Notes under the pieces: generated by a model
Database searches by the model: none
Seen by the model: only the letters and a program-made list of their open reading frames with translations
Told to the model about the DNA's origin: nothing
In this document: positions 8,531 to 17,880 of the stretch, piece by piece
Layout: every line of letters starts with the position of its first letter
Position numbering within the stretch: position 1 is the first letter of the stretch
Made by a program: the position numbers and the translations under genes
Assembly: GCA_023399055.1 (NCBI GenBank)
Contig: JAEWQV010000015.1
Location: forward strand, 186,001-250,000
Origin: Bacillota bacterium
GTDB lineage: Bacteria; Bacillota; Clostridia; Lachnospirales; Lachnospiraceae
Reading direction: 5' to 3'
DNA: 64,000 nt

Positions 8531-9548
8531 TTATCTCTACGAGAAGCTATCACTGCTTTTTGTTCATATATTTTCTGCTCTTGCTTTAGTGATCTTTTTA
8601 AAGCTACTAAGTATATCGAATAGTGCGGTCGCACTGATTTTGCTAAGTTGGGCGGTTATCCTAGGTATCTGCTTGGTGGTTAACTTTCTAGGTATTAAGA
8701 AAAGACAGAGTGCAATTCTTCGACTTCTTGACGGAATGGATCAAAAGTATCTGATTAGTGAAGTGATAGATAAACCTATAACCCAATGGGAGAAGATTTA
8801 TTTTACCCTACTTAAGGAAGGAACAAAATCCATGCTGGAGGAGGTCGGTAAATCCAGAGATGGACAGAACTCCTATAAGGAGTACATAGAAAAATGGATT
8901 CATGAGATCAAGACCCCAATTACAGCAATATCCCTGATTTGTGCCAACCATGAGACAGAAGAAACAAAGAGAATTTCCCAGGAGCTTCAAAGAATCTATT
9001 ATTTAGTGGAGCAAACCCTCTATTATGCCAGAAGTGAGACGGTGGAACAGGATTATTTTATTAAGCAAATCCGTCTGTTTGATGTGATTCAGTCCGTTAT
9101 CCTGCAGCAAAAAGCTTCCTTAATTGAAAATGGGTTTTCAGTACAGGTAGAAGAAACAGAGGATACGGTTTGGACAGATGAAAAGTGGCTGGGATACATT
9201 CTAAATCAAATTATAACGAATGCGATTAAGTATCGGAAGGACGCTTCTCCCAGTTTAAACATCTATTCGAGTCAGAGTAGTGAGGGTATCTATCTGTCCA
9301 TTAAGGATAATGGAATTGGCATTACCGAGTATGATCTTCCCAGAATTTTTGAAAAAGGGTTTACAGGTTCTGATCGGAAAAACAAACAAGCCACTGGTAT
9401 CGGGTTATATCTGTGCAGGAAACTATGTCATAAATTGGGATTGTCTATTACAGCAAAATCAAATAAAAATGTATTTACCGAAATAACCATATTCTTTCCT
9501 GTTGGAAATTTAACTGCGGAGATATCTGCTGGACTTACAAAAGTGTAA
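8517..9548 (+). CDS. Intramembrane-sensing histidine kinase, BceS-like
   Basis: This 343-residue kinase has two membrane helices in its first 65 residues with almost no extracellular loop, so it cannot sense a ligand alone; BceS-type kinases are driven by their transporter. The phosphoacceptor box is WIHEIKTPITA (His near residue 130), the N box is QIITNAIKYR, and the G boxes are DNGIGI and TGIGLYL. AAGGAGG upstream sets the start at 8517, and the gene overlaps the regulator by 14 bp. Context predicts activation by cell-wall-active peptides. The specific drug is unknown. Confidence 0.9.
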   Translation: MNFFDYLYEKLSLLFVHIFSALALVIFLKLLSISNSAVALILLSWAVILGICLVVNFLGIKKRQSAILRLLDGMDQKYLISEVIDKPITQWEKIYFTLLKEGTKSMLEEVGKSRDGQNSYKEYIEKWIHEIKTPITAISLICANHETEETKRISQELQRIYYLVEQTLYYARSETVEQDYFIKQIRLFDVIQSVILQQKASLIENGFSVQVEETEDTVWTDEKWLGYILNQIITNAIKYRKDASPSLNIYSSQSSEGIYLSIKDNGIGITEYDLPRIFEKGFTGSDRKNKQATGIGLYLCRKLCHKLGLSITAKSNKNVFTEITIFFPVGNLTAEISAGLTKV

Positions 9549-9567
9549 GTAAAATTAAGAGTAAGTA
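9545..9567 (+). promoter_or_regulatory. Direct repeat upstream of the ABC genes
   Basis: GTAAGTA occurs at 9545-9551 and 9561-9567. A short inverted repeat AGGAGA/TCTCCT follows between about 9589 and 9630. The placement in front of the target operon of a BceR-like regulator makes it a candidate operator, but it does not match a known box. Confidence 0.25.
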
Positions 9568-9693
9568 TCTGCTATATTAGTTTCATCAGGAGATATTCAA
9601 AGAATTAACGTAGCTTCTCCTAATATAAAGGAAAGGACATAATCTTTATCTGTAGTCAAAGATTGCAGAGACTATGAAAGGTATGACTAATAT

Positions 9694-10461
9694 ATGGAGA
9701 CATTACTAAGGGTTAATAATGTAGAGAAATATTACGGATCAAAATCAGTTATTACAAAAGCAATTAACCGAATTTCTTTTGAGGTGGAGAAAGGTGAATT
9801 TGTAGGTATTATGGGAGCCTCTGGCAGTGGTAAGACTACTCTGCTAAATTGCATTGCCACGATTGATACGGTAAGTGCAGGGCATATTTATTTGGAGGGA
9901 GCAGATATCACAACACTCAAAGACCATGAACTTGCCCTCTTTCGACAAAAGAATTTGGGCTTTATTTTTCAGGATTTTAATTTATTAGATACGCTGACTT
10001 TAGAAGAAAACATTGCCTTGGCACCTACCATTGCGAAGGAGAACTTAACAGAATTAGAAAAAAGAATTTACGAAATCGCTTCAAGACTAGGTATAAGTGA
10101 ACTTTTATCTAAGTTTCCCTATGAGGTGTCAGGTGGAGAAAGACAACGATGTGCCTGTGCCAGAGCGCTCATCAATCAGCCAAAGATTATTCTGGCTGAT
10201 GAGCCAACCGGTGCGCTGGATTCAAAATCTGCTGGTATTCTATTAAATACCCTAACCAGTATGAATGATATATTTGGAGCAACAATTTTAATGGTTACCC
10301 ATGATGTATTCTCTGCCAGTTACTGCAAGAGAATTTTATTTCTAAAAGATGGAAAGTTATTTAGTGAAATCCAAAGAGGAAAACAAAGTCGCAAGGAATT
10401 CTTTCAGGAAATCTTAGACACCGTGACCTTATTAGGAGGTGAGGATTCCCATGCTTTCTAA
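9694..10461 (+). CDS. ABC transporter ATPase, BceA-like
   Basis: This 255-residue MacB/BceA-class ATPase has Walker A GASGSGKTT near residue 43, a Q-loop in FIFQDFNLLDTLT, signature SGGERQR and Walker B ILADEPTGALDS. It powers the adjacent large FtsX-type permease and probably removes peptide antibiotics from lipid II cycle intermediates. The gene starts 145 bp after the kinase, so it may have its own regulator-driven promoter. The last 11 bases overlap the permease gene. Confidence 0.92.
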   Translation: METLLRVNNVEKYYGSKSVITKAINRISFEVEKGEFVGIMGASGSGKTTLLNCIATIDTVSAGHIYLEGADITTLKDHELALFRQKNLGFIFQDFNLLDTLTLEENIALAPTIAKENLTELEKRIYEIASRLGISELLSKFPYEVSGGERQRCACARALINQPKIILADEPTGALDSKSAGILLNTLTSMNDIFGATILMVTHDVFSASYCKRILFLKDGKLFSEIQRGKQSRKEFFQEILDTVTLLGGEDSHAF

Positions 10462-12430
10462 GCTTGCACTTCGTAATGCAAAACGTTCCGCAAAGGATTA
10501 TGGCATCTATTTATTAACGGTTACCTTGATCTTCTCCCTGCTCTATGCTTTTAATATGATTATGTATTCAGAGGATATTCAAATGCTTAATAAAATGATG
10601 ATATCCATGAAGTATACGATTATTATGGTATCTGTTTTTATTGTGTTTGTCTGTGCCTGGATGGTTCATTATATGAACCGGTTCATGCTGCAAAGAAGAA
10701 GCCGGGAATTCGGAATTTATATGACCTTAGGTATTAATAACCGAGCTATTTCAAAGCTGTTTCTTCGCGAAAATATACTTATGGGTGCCGTATCTTTTTT
10801 ACTTAGTTTAGTTGCAGGTACTTTTCTATACCAGTTTTTAACTTTAATTATAATGAATATTTTTGAAGCAAATTATAGGGTTAAAATAGCATTTTCCTAT
10901 CAAGCCCTATTCTTGACGCTGCTTTATCTGGTGTTAATCTATGCCTTTTCCATACTTCGGTCAAAGCGCAGATTACGCAAAATGAAAATTCATGATCTTT
11001 TATATGCGGATAAGAAAAATGAAACTATGAAATTTAAATCCACAAAGGGAAGTGTACTTCTATTCTTACTATCCCTTCTATCAGCAATTCTCGGAGGAAT
11101 GCTGTTATGGTATGTTTTTTCAGATGGGGACAGTAATGTTACCCCTTTAAGACTTGGAATCGTATTTTTATTGTGTGTTTTTAGTAACTATGGTTTTTAT
11201 ATCTCCTTATCTTCCATATTAATAAAAGCATTTCTACAGAATAAAAAAATGAAATATAATAAGGGACTCTTCCTATTAATCCGAAGCTTGTCTTCTAAAA
11301 TGAACACCATGAGAATTACCCTTGGAACATTGGGAATTATACTAACTTTAACTATGACTGCATTTTCGGTGGGGATATTATTTAAGGGTTTTTTTGATAC
11401 GCAGGTGGATGCTGTGATGCCTTTTGATATTGCACTCTGCAGTGTAGTAGAGGGGCGTGATTTTCAGGAGTATCAGGAGTATCTTAAGGAGAACTTTGAG
11501 ATAAAAGATGAATGGAGATATACCATTTACCGTAGTGGCAGCAGGGGACTCTATGACTTGTTGGAAGAGACCCCAATGGGAGGCTCGTACTACGAGGATG
11601 ATACAGTAATGGCTTACAGTGATTATAAGCGTCTTCGTGAAATGTTGGGATATCAGGAAGTAGAGTTACAGGATGGTCACTTTATTATCCAAGGAAGTGC
11701 AAGGGTAGAGGAAGTAATCAAGAAGGTAAACAATTTTAATTTAACCTTTAAGGATAAAAGGTTTCTTTATCAAGAGACCAAAACTGAGGATTTTGCATTA
11801 CATGGAATCAACGGAGCATATTACATCGTTATTCTGCCTGATGAAATGGTACAGTCTATGGAGGTAAGAGAAGAGATATTAGCAATAGATACAGTGGAGG
11901 AAACCACCGTGCAGGATTATGAAGGGCTAAATGCTTTTAATGCCCTGCATAAAATACTGGAGCCAAGCGGTAATTATACTTATACATTTTATGAAGATGA
12001 TGTAAATGTAAAAGGTGCTCTTTTATCTGAAAACCGATCCACCTTTACAATTATTACCTTCTCTCTGTTTTATCTGGGTTTGGTATTGGTATGTGTAGCA
12101 GCAGCGATACTCTCTGTTCAACAGTTGAGTGATGCTGTTCAGTATAAGTTCCGATATAAGATTCTCCACAATCTTGGAATGGAACGGCAGCGTATGGATT
12201 TCTTTATCTTAAAGCAGTTACTCTTTTACTTTGGATTTCCGATTTTACTGCCAGTTGTTTTTAGTAGCTTCATTACAGCGTGTATTAATCAAATGTTTGA
12301 AGCCTTCTTTTCAGGAATCTTGTTGACATCCTTAGCCACTTCGGTAGGATTGTTCTTACTTATCTATTGTCTATACTTCGTGGCGACCTGGATTGGTTTT
12401 CGAAAGAGTGTGCTGGAAGAGGCAAGGTAA
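10451..12430 (+). CDS. ABC transporter permease, BceB-like (FtsX family)
   Basis: This 659-residue permease has an N-terminal helix, a group of three FtsX helices, a further central group, a large extracytoplasmic domain of about 200 residues (roughly 315-515) between helices seven and eight, and three C-terminal helices. That is the BceB topology, and the big extracellular domain is the peptide-sensing part. The frame opens at a GTG at 10439, but AGGAGGT lies at 10434-10440, so the ATG at 10451 is the better start. A shared terminator follows. Confidence 0.88.
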   Translation: MLSKLALRNAKRSAKDYGIYLLTVTLIFSLLYAFNMIMYSEDIQMLNKMMISMKYTIIMVSVFIVFVCAWMVHYMNRFMLQRRSREFGIYMTLGINNRAISKLFLRENILMGAVSFLLSLVAGTFLYQFLTLIIMNIFEANYRVKIAFSYQALFLTLLYLVLIYAFSILRSKRRLRKMKIHDLLYADKKNETMKFKSTKGSVLLFLLSLLSAILGGMLLWYVFSDGDSNVTPLRLGIVFLLCVFSNYGFYISLSSILIKAFLQNKKMKYNKGLFLLIRSLSSKMNTMRITLGTLGIILTLTMTAFSVGILFKGFFDTQVDAVMPFDIALCSVVEGRDFQEYQEYLKENFEIKDEWRYTIYRSGSRGLYDLLEETPMGGSYYEDDTVMAYSDYKRLREMLGYQEVELQDGHFIIQGSARVEEVIKKVNNFNLTFKDKRFLYQETKTEDFALHGINGAYYIVILPDEMVQSMEVREEILAIDTVEETTVQDYEGLNAFNALHKILEPSGNYTYTFYEDDVNVKGALLSENRSTFTIITFSLFYLGLVLVCVAAAILSVQQLSDAVQYKFRYKILHNLGMERQRMDFFILKQLLFYFGFPILLPVVFSSFITACINQMFEAFFSGILLTSLATSVGLFLLIYCLYFVATWIGFRKSVLEEAR

Positions 12431-12465
12431 AGGGGTTCTACAATTGAAAATAAAACAAAAAATGG

Positions 12466-12503
12466 AAAAAGGATTGGTGTGTAAAAGCATACCAATCCTT
12501 TTT
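12466..12503. terminator. Bidirectional terminator between convergent genes
   Basis: AAAAAGGATTGGT (12466-12478) pairs with ACCAATCCTTTTT (12491-12503). A/T runs on both sides serve the BceB-like gene (plus) and the membrane-anchored hypothetical gene (minus). Confidence 0.88.
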
Positions 12504-12523
12504 ACTTCTCGTGGAACAGAAAT

Positions 12524-13141
12524 CTAATCTTGTTCGTTAATTTCAAAATTATAATCTTCAAATGTAGTTTTCTTATAAATATCTTTATTCACATTATTCT
12601 CGCCCAATAGTTTCAATGCAGAGTCAGCATCTGTAGCGGGAAATATCAGAATATCATCACCATTAAAAACTTTAGTGGAATCTTCTGAAGCTTTATTAAT
12701 GCAGTCCTCTTCGTAATTAGCTATGACTAAATAGGAGAAGTCAGAGTCCGTATTTACCCAGTACGCCATTGCAAAATCAGGATAAATTTCTCCCTGTTTT
12801 CTTATATTTCTGTCATAGGATAAATTTCCTCTTTGCTCTAATCCGCCCTCACCAAAACCATTACTATAAGTCAAGGAAGCTTGTGCTTTTTTGGAATGCT
12901 CCAAATTACTTAGGGATAGATTTCCATTAAAGGAGAAACCATTATTTAATTGATGAATATCGCCATCTATGGATACGGTCACATCTTCCAATACCTCTCC
13001 AGTGGGTTTGCTAATTCTAACCCCTTGCATATCCTTCTTAATATCATTTGACTTCTTATTCAGTGGAACCATCATATAAACTGCGCCGACAATGATAGCG
13101 ATTGTAAATACAAGAAAAATTCCAAGTATTCTTCGATTCAT
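12524..13141 (-). CDS. Membrane-anchored extracytoplasmic protein of unknown function
   Basis: I do not recognise this 205-residue protein. It begins with a short basic tip and one hydrophobic helix (ILGIFLVFTIAIIVGAVYMM, about 4-24) without a lipobox or clear cleavage site, so it is probably a signal anchor with the rest outside. The outer part is rich in Asn, Ser and Asp, with beta-type alternation (VTVSIDGDIHQLNNGFSFNG), and contains FAMAYWVNTDSDFSYLVIAN. GGAGGAGGG precedes the start. It stands alone between the Bce module and pstS, transcribed against both. Confidence 0.65.
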   Translation of the reverse strand: MNRRILGIFLVFTIAIIVGAVYMMVPLNKKSNDIKKDMQGVRISKPTGEVLEDVTVSIDGDIHQLNNGFSFNGNLSLSNLEHSKKAQASLTYSNGFGEGGLEQRGNLSYDRNIRKQGEIYPDFAMAYWVNTDSDFSYLVIANYEEDCINKASEDSTKVFNGDDILIFPATDADSALKLLGENNVNKDIYKKTTFEDYNFEINEQD

Positions 13142-13262
13142 CTACATCCCTCCTCCTTTTCACTATACAGTAAATGTAAAATTTAAGCAATATGAAATGG
13201 TAATAGTTCAGACATACGCGATTACGCTGGCTGGCATAGATAAGCAAAAGAAATTAGCAAAA

Positions 13263-13360
13263 TTCACAATAATATTAGCAGGCTTAACCCAGATTTAACA
13301 AAAATAGGAAAATATTTAACCTTTGTGTGATATTAGATTTCACATTGGAATCGCTATAAT
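13263..13360 (+). promoter_or_regulatory. pst promoter with PhoP-like half-site array
   Basis: Half-sites of the TT(A/C)AC(A/C) type lie on one strand at 13263 (TTCACA), 13284 (TTAACC), 13295 (TTAACA), 13316 (TTAACC) and 13339 (TTCACA), at distances of 21, 11, 21 and 23, close to multiples of a helical turn. The last one ends ten bases before a -10 box TATAAT (13355-13360) that has no -35, as in Pho-activated promoters. Confidence 0.65.
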
Positions 13361-13441
13361 GAATACGTAAACAGAGAACAACAAATTTCAAACAATGAAA
13401 GAAATTGTGTTGTAAATAAAAATTAGATTAGGAGCGATCTC

Positions 13442-14818
13442 ATGAAGAAATTATTATCGTTAATTTTGTTGGTAGCTGTAATGTTTTCAAACATTACATA
13501 TGTACCTAAGACTGCTGAAGCAGCAGAAATAACAGGAACAGTTGTATTATCCGGTTCGACCTCAGTTAACCCACTTGTTCAGGCTCTTGCAGAGGCTTTT
13601 ATGGCAAAATATCCAGGAATTAAAATTGTTGAACAGAATGTTACTGGCTCTGGCGCGGGTATTACAGATGCAAAAGATTCAAAAGTTGATTTTGGTATGT
13701 CAAGTAGAGAGTTAACAAGTGCTGAAGCAGAAGTATTAAATAAAGTTCAGATTTGTTTGGATGGACTTGCAGTTGTTGTTAACAAAAGTAACCCAATTAA
13801 TGAAGTGACTCCAGCTCAATTATATAAAATATTTACCAGAGATACTGCCGCAGTAAATTGGAATCAAATTAGCGGTTCCTATACCACAAGTGTTAAAATC
13901 GCTCCTTTTGGACGTGAAGCAGGCTCTGGTACCAGAAGTTGTTTTGAAGATTTCTTTAAAGTAGATTATGGCACAGCACTTCCAAATGGGTATGATGCAA
14001 ATCTTGATGGATCTCTTGCAAGCACAGGTGTTATGCAGACCTCTGTACAGAATAACTCTGGAGCAATTGGTTACATGTCACTTGGAGATATGGATGAGAC
14101 CAAGGTTAAGGCATTAAAAGTTGAGGGTGTTGAGCCTTCCAAGTATACCGTAGCAGATGGTTCCTATGCAATTAAAAGACCTTTCCTACTTGTATCTAAC
14201 AAGAAAAAAGCAACTACTCCTGCAGCACAGGCATTCTTAGATTTCATTGCAAGTGCAGATGGTCAGAAAGTTATTGATAAGATGGGCTTTGTTAAGAACA
14301 ACCTTGTAAAAATTAAAGCTACTGATGTTACTTTAAGAAGTACTTCCGTTACAATTATGCCAGGTAACAAATATTCTTTAACACCTGTTATTGTTCCTGA
14401 AGACGCAAGCAATCAAACCTTAACCTTCCTTAGTTCAAATCCAAGTGTAGCTACTGTTACTGCAACAGGTATGGTTACTGCAGTCGGTGAAGGAACTGTA
14501 ACCATCACAGCATACACCAAAGACGGTTCAGGAATTAGTAAGAGCTGTAAAGTAACAGTTTCCTATCCAGTTAGCAGTGTTAAGTTAAATAAAACCAGTG
14601 CTAAGTTACAGGTTGGTAAGACTCTTGTATTGAAAGCTACGATTGAACCCTCCTATGCAACAAATCCCACTGTAACCTGGAAATCTTCTAACACATCAAT
14701 CGCAACAGTTTCTGCAACAGGAGTTGTTACTGCGAAGAAGGCAGGAAGTGTAACCATCACAGTTACCACCAAGGATGGCAAATATACAGCAACCAGCAAG
14801 ATTACCGTATCTAAGTAA
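13442..14818 (+). CDS. pstS: Phosphate-binding protein PstS with two C-terminal Ig-like (BIG2) domains
   Basis: This 458-residue secreted protein starts with a type I signal peptide (basic MKK, hydrophobic core, cleavage near AEA-AEI at residue 28). The PstS domain covers about 31-285, with phosphate-binding motifs GSTSVNPLVQALAEAF, FGMSSREL and FGREAGSGTRSCFEDFF. Two BIG2 domains follow (about 290-370 and 375-456, each with an SSN-x-S-x-ATV core). Most Gram-positive PstS proteins are lipoproteins, but here there is no lipobox Cys and the Ig-like repeats may instead retain the protein at the wall. AGGAG lies upstream. It is the first gene of pstSCAB, behind a Pho-box-like array. Confidence 0.93.
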   Translation: MKKLLSLILLVAVMFSNITYVPKTAEAAEITGTVVLSGSTSVNPLVQALAEAFMAKYPGIKIVEQNVTGSGAGITDAKDSKVDFGMSSRELTSAEAEVLNKVQICLDGLAVVVNKSNPINEVTPAQLYKIFTRDTAAVNWNQISGSYTTSVKIAPFGREAGSGTRSCFEDFFKVDYGTALPNGYDANLDGSLASTGVMQTSVQNNSGAIGYMSLGDMDETKVKALKVEGVEPSKYTVADGSYAIKRPFLLVSNKKKATTPAAQAFLDFIASADGQKVIDKMGFVKNNLVKIKATDVTLRSTSVTIMPGNKYSLTPVIVPEDASNQTLTFLSSNPSVATVTATGMVTAVGEGTVTITAYTKDGSGISKSCKVTVSYPVSSVKLNKTSAKLQVGKTLVLKATIEPSYATNPTVTWKSSNTSIATVSATGVVTAKKAGSVTITVTTKDGKYTATSKITVSK

Positions 14819-14899
14819 TCATAGTTTAAATGACGCCATTTCAAAATTACTGGGATTTAGATAAATAGAGAGAAGCTGTTATAAACGTTAGCTAAAGCT

Positions 14900-14935
14900 G
14901 GGAAAGAACGTATAGATGCTATACATTCTTTTCCC
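14900..14935 (+). terminator. pstS-pstC intercistronic hairpin
   Basis: GGGAAAGAA-C-GTATAG (14900-14915) pairs with CTATAC-A-TTCTTTTCCC (14919-14935) around a three-base loop. Only a short T run follows. It probably attenuates read-through or protects the pstS message, so that binding protein exceeds transporter. Confidence 0.6.
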
Positions 14936-14976
14936 TTTAGTCGTATAAATGCTTATACCGCTTCAAAGGAGAAGTT

Positions 14977-15852
14977 ATGAAAAAACAAAAAACTCAGCTA
15001 TACAATCAAATATTTAAAGCAATTGTTTTCTTCTTTGCTATAATCACAATAATTTCAGTGGTCCTAATTGGAGCCTTTATGATTGCCAATGGTGGTCCAA
15101 GTATTCTTAAGGTGGGGCTCAAAGAGTTTTTGTTTGGGTCTGTGTGGAATTCTGCAAACGAACCTCCTCAATATGGGATATTATCCTTTATTCTGTCCTC
15201 CTTTGTGGTAACTTTTTTCACTATAATATTTGCAGTTCCGATTTCTATACTAGTAGCGTTGGCAATTGGACAATTGGTACCAAAGAGATTAGGTTCTATC
15301 TTGCGTTCTATCGTAAGCTTATTAGCGGGTATTCCTTCTGTAATTTATGGGTTTCTTGGACTAATCTTCATCGTTCCTTTTGTTCAGAAAATATTTAATC
15401 TTTCCTCGGGGCTAACCATGCTGTCAGCGGTTATTGTCCTAATCATTATGACCTTACCCACAATTATTAGTGTAAGTGAAACCAGTATCAATGCAGTAGA
15501 TCGTACTTACCTGGACGCAGCCTATGCTTTGGGGGTTAGAAAAGAGTTTGCACTCTTTACCATAATCCTGCCAGCTGCAAAATCAGGAATTATGGCAGCA
15601 GTGCTGCTGGGTGTGGGCAGAGCTATTGGTGAAACCATGGCAGTAATCATGGTGGCAGGTAACATTCCGCAAATGCCAGCATTGCTAAAACCGGTTCGAT
15701 TTTTGACAACGGCAATTGTTACAGAAATGTCCTATGCTACAGAGCAGACAAGGGGTGTATTAATCGGAATTGGTCTAGTACTTTTTGTGTTTGTATTTAT
15801 TATCAATTCCATCTTTCATATTTTAATAAAGAAGGCAGGAAATGTGAGTTAA
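14977..15852 (+). CDS. pstC: Phosphate ABC transporter permease PstC
   Basis: This 291-residue permease has six hydrophobic segments and the PstC sequence signature SLLAGIPSVIYGFLGLIFIV, then the EAA-like loop DAAYALGVRKEFALFTIILP with GRAIGETMAVIMVAGN after it. It pairs with PstA to form the membrane channel for phosphate. CAAAGGAG lies nine bases before the ATG. It lies 158 bp after pstS, with an intercistronic hairpin between. Confidence 0.95.
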   Translation: MKKQKTQLYNQIFKAIVFFFAIITIISVVLIGAFMIANGGPSILKVGLKEFLFGSVWNSANEPPQYGILSFILSSFVVTFFTIIFAVPISILVALAIGQLVPKRLGSILRSIVSLLAGIPSVIYGFLGLIFIVPFVQKIFNLSSGLTMLSAVIVLIIMTLPTIISVSETSINAVDRTYLDAAYALGVRKEFALFTIILPAAKSGIMAAVLLGVGRAIGETMAVIMVAGNIPQMPALLKPVRFLTTAIVTEMSYATEQTRGVLIGIGLVLFVFVFIINSIFHILIKKAGNVS

Positions 15853-15999
15853 AAAAGCCTTAATTCAAACGGGAAGAAACTGCGATACTCGCACAAAGGC
15901 GCTCGTTCCTTGCTTCTTACTGGTTTTAAGCTGACTCAAAGAGGCAGCAAGTAGGCTATGTGAATTTAAAAACAATTCGCACTGTAAATGGAGGATTAT

Positions 16000-16884
16000 A
16001 TGAATAAAACAATATATGATAAACAAATACGCCCTGGTATTATAGCTGTACGTGCTTTAATCTACACGGTCACTGCTGCAGTTATTGCACTTGTTCTTAG
16101 TATTATTACATTTCTAATTATAAAAGGATTACCCTATCTTAGCCTAGAATTCTTAACTACAGCACCATCACGTCTGAATGAAACCTATGGAATTGCGCCA
16201 ATGATTATGAATACCTTATATGTAGTATTAATTACTCTTCTTATTTCCATTCCCCTGGGAATAGGTACAGCCATCTATCTGGCAGAGTATTCAAAACCAG
16301 GCAAGTTAATTTCGGCTTTCCGTTTCTCAATTGAAATTCTGGCGGGAATCCCTTCTATTGTGTATGGCTTATTTGGTTTGGCATTCTTTGTTAGTACCTT
16401 AAGAATTGGAAGTGGAAGCGGATCAATGTTAGCAGGTGCACTTACCTGTGCTTTAATCGTATTACCTACTATGATCCGAACCACGGAAGAAGCTTTGCTG
16501 CAAGTGAATCCTACCTATCGGGAAGCTGCCTTTTCCTTAGGAGCATCTAAATTACATATTATTCGTACCGTATTGCTTCCTTGCGCCTTGCCCGGAATCG
16601 TAGTTGCGGTAATTCTAAGCATTGGCAGAATTGTGAGCGAATCTGCAGCGCTGCTCTATACAGCGGGTGTTGATTACACAATGCCTACCAACTATGTAAA
16701 ACATATTACAGAGCCTGGAGCGGGACTTACGGTACAGCTTTACTTATATGCAACAGAGGGGGGCGCACCAGATTGGGTACCTTATGCTATGGCAGCAATT
16801 TTAATGATTCTGGTTTTTATCATTAACCTATCTGCCAATCTGATTGCTGGAATATTTAAAAAGAAAGTGAGCCTTCACGCATGA
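16000..16884 (+). CDS. pstA: Phosphate ABC transporter permease PstA
   Basis: This 294-residue permease carries the family motifs EILAGIPSIVYGLFGLAFFV and the coupling loop REAAFSLGASKLHIIRTVLL. Six membrane segments are seen. The frame extends to ATG 15988, but GGAGG at 15990-15994 lies inside that extension and five bases before ATG 16000, so 16000 is the start. About 147 bp separate it from pstC, and this gap contains small hairpins but no terminator. Its end overlaps pstB by 4 bp (ATGA). Confidence 0.94.
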   Translation: MNKTIYDKQIRPGIIAVRALIYTVTAAVIALVLSIITFLIIKGLPYLSLEFLTTAPSRLNETYGIAPMIMNTLYVVLITLLISIPLGIGTAIYLAEYSKPGKLISAFRFSIEILAGIPSIVYGLFGLAFFVSTLRIGSGSGSMLAGALTCALIVLPTMIRTTEEALLQVNPTYREAAFSLGASKLHIIRTVLLPCALPGIVVAVILSIGRIVSESAALLYTAGVDYTMPTNYVKHITEPGAGLTVQLYLYATEGGAPDWVPYAMAAILMILVFIINLSANLIAGIFKKKVSLHA

Positions 16885-17630
16885 GCATGTTTACAATAAA
16901 TAACTTAAATTTATATTATGGTGAGAAACAAGCATTAAACAATGTGAGTATGGAGATCCAAAAAAATGAAATTACTGCGTTCATTGGACCTTCCGGCTGC
17001 GGAAAGTCCACATTTTTACGTGTGCTAAACAGAATGAATGATACGATTTCTAACTGTAGAACCACAGGAGAAGTAATATTTGATGAGGTCAATATTTATA
17101 ACCAGAATATTGATCCTATGCTGGTACGCAAAAAAATAGGAATGGTATTTCAAAAACCAAATCCATTCCCTATGAGTATCTATGATAATATTGCCTATGC
17201 CCCAAGCTATCATGGTAAGAAGAAAAGCGAGTTAGATGAAATTGTTGAAAGTAGCTTAAAAGCAGCTGCGCTTTGGGATGAGGTTAAGGATTGTCTTAAA
17301 AAGAGTGCAACTGCACTATCGGGTGGGCAGCAGCAGAGACTTTGTATTGCACGAACCCTGGCACTTCATCCAGAGGTAATTTTACTGGATGAGGCTACCA
17401 GTGCACTTGACCCCATTTCTACCTACAAAATAGAAGAATTATTAGGCGAGCTAAAAAAAAGCTACACAGTTATTATAGTTACACATAATATGCAGCAAGC
17501 GTCTCGTATAGCGGATAAAACAGCATTTTTTCTAATGGGTGATTTAATTGAATATGACTTAACCAAAAATATTTTCACAAGTCCGAAGCATCAGAAAACA
17601 CAGGATTATGTCAGTGGACACTTTGGTTAA
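16881..17630 (+). CDS. pstB: Phosphate ABC transporter ATPase PstB
   Basis: This 249-residue ATPase has Walker A GPSGCGKST, the PstB-specific FQKPNPFPMSIYDNIAYAP, signature LSGGQQQRLCIARTLA, Walker B VILLDEATSALDP and switch His in VIIVTHNMQQ. It drives PstCA. The start at 16881 overlaps the pstA stop; a second ATG six bases later is equally usable. No phoU follows here, although pst operons often end with it. Confidence 0.96.
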   Translation: MSMFTINNLNLYYGEKQALNNVSMEIQKNEITAFIGPSGCGKSTFLRVLNRMNDTISNCRTTGEVIFDEVNIYNQNIDPMLVRKKIGMVFQKPNPFPMSIYDNIAYAPSYHGKKKSELDEIVESSLKAAALWDEVKDCLKKSATALSGGQQQRLCIARTLALHPEVILLDEATSALDPISTYKIEELLGELKKSYTVIIVTHNMQQASRIADKTAFFLMGDLIEYDLTKNIFTSPKHQKTQDYVSGHFG

Positions 17631-17647
17631 TCCCACAGGACAGAGGG

Positions 17648-17728
17648 AAAGCCAACTAAGTTCAGGTTAACTGAGCTTTGTCGGCTTTAAAGGGGAGAGT
17701 TATGAAAAAAAATCTATGTAAACTTTAG
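17648..17728 (+). other. Hairpin and aborted reading frame after pstB
   Basis: A two-part hairpin (AAAGCC 17648-17653 with GGCTTT 17683-17688; AAGTTCAG 17658-17665 with CTGAGCTT 17671-17678) is followed by a very good ribosome site (AGGGGAGAG) and ATG at 17702. The frame encodes only MKKNLCKL before TAG. It looks like the start of a lost secreted-protein gene, or a tiny leader. No conserved product can be claimed. Confidence 0.35.
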
Positions 17729-17880
17729 TTGTTAGCTAGTAGAAGCCAGTCACCACTGCTGCGGTTATGGCTTCAGTTATGATATGTTTATAGTATAGGC
17801 GGTAAATGTGTCTAAACTATGCAGAATTCGTTAATGTTTTGTGTATAAATAATTAGCATTTCATGAGTGTTTCGTACATA

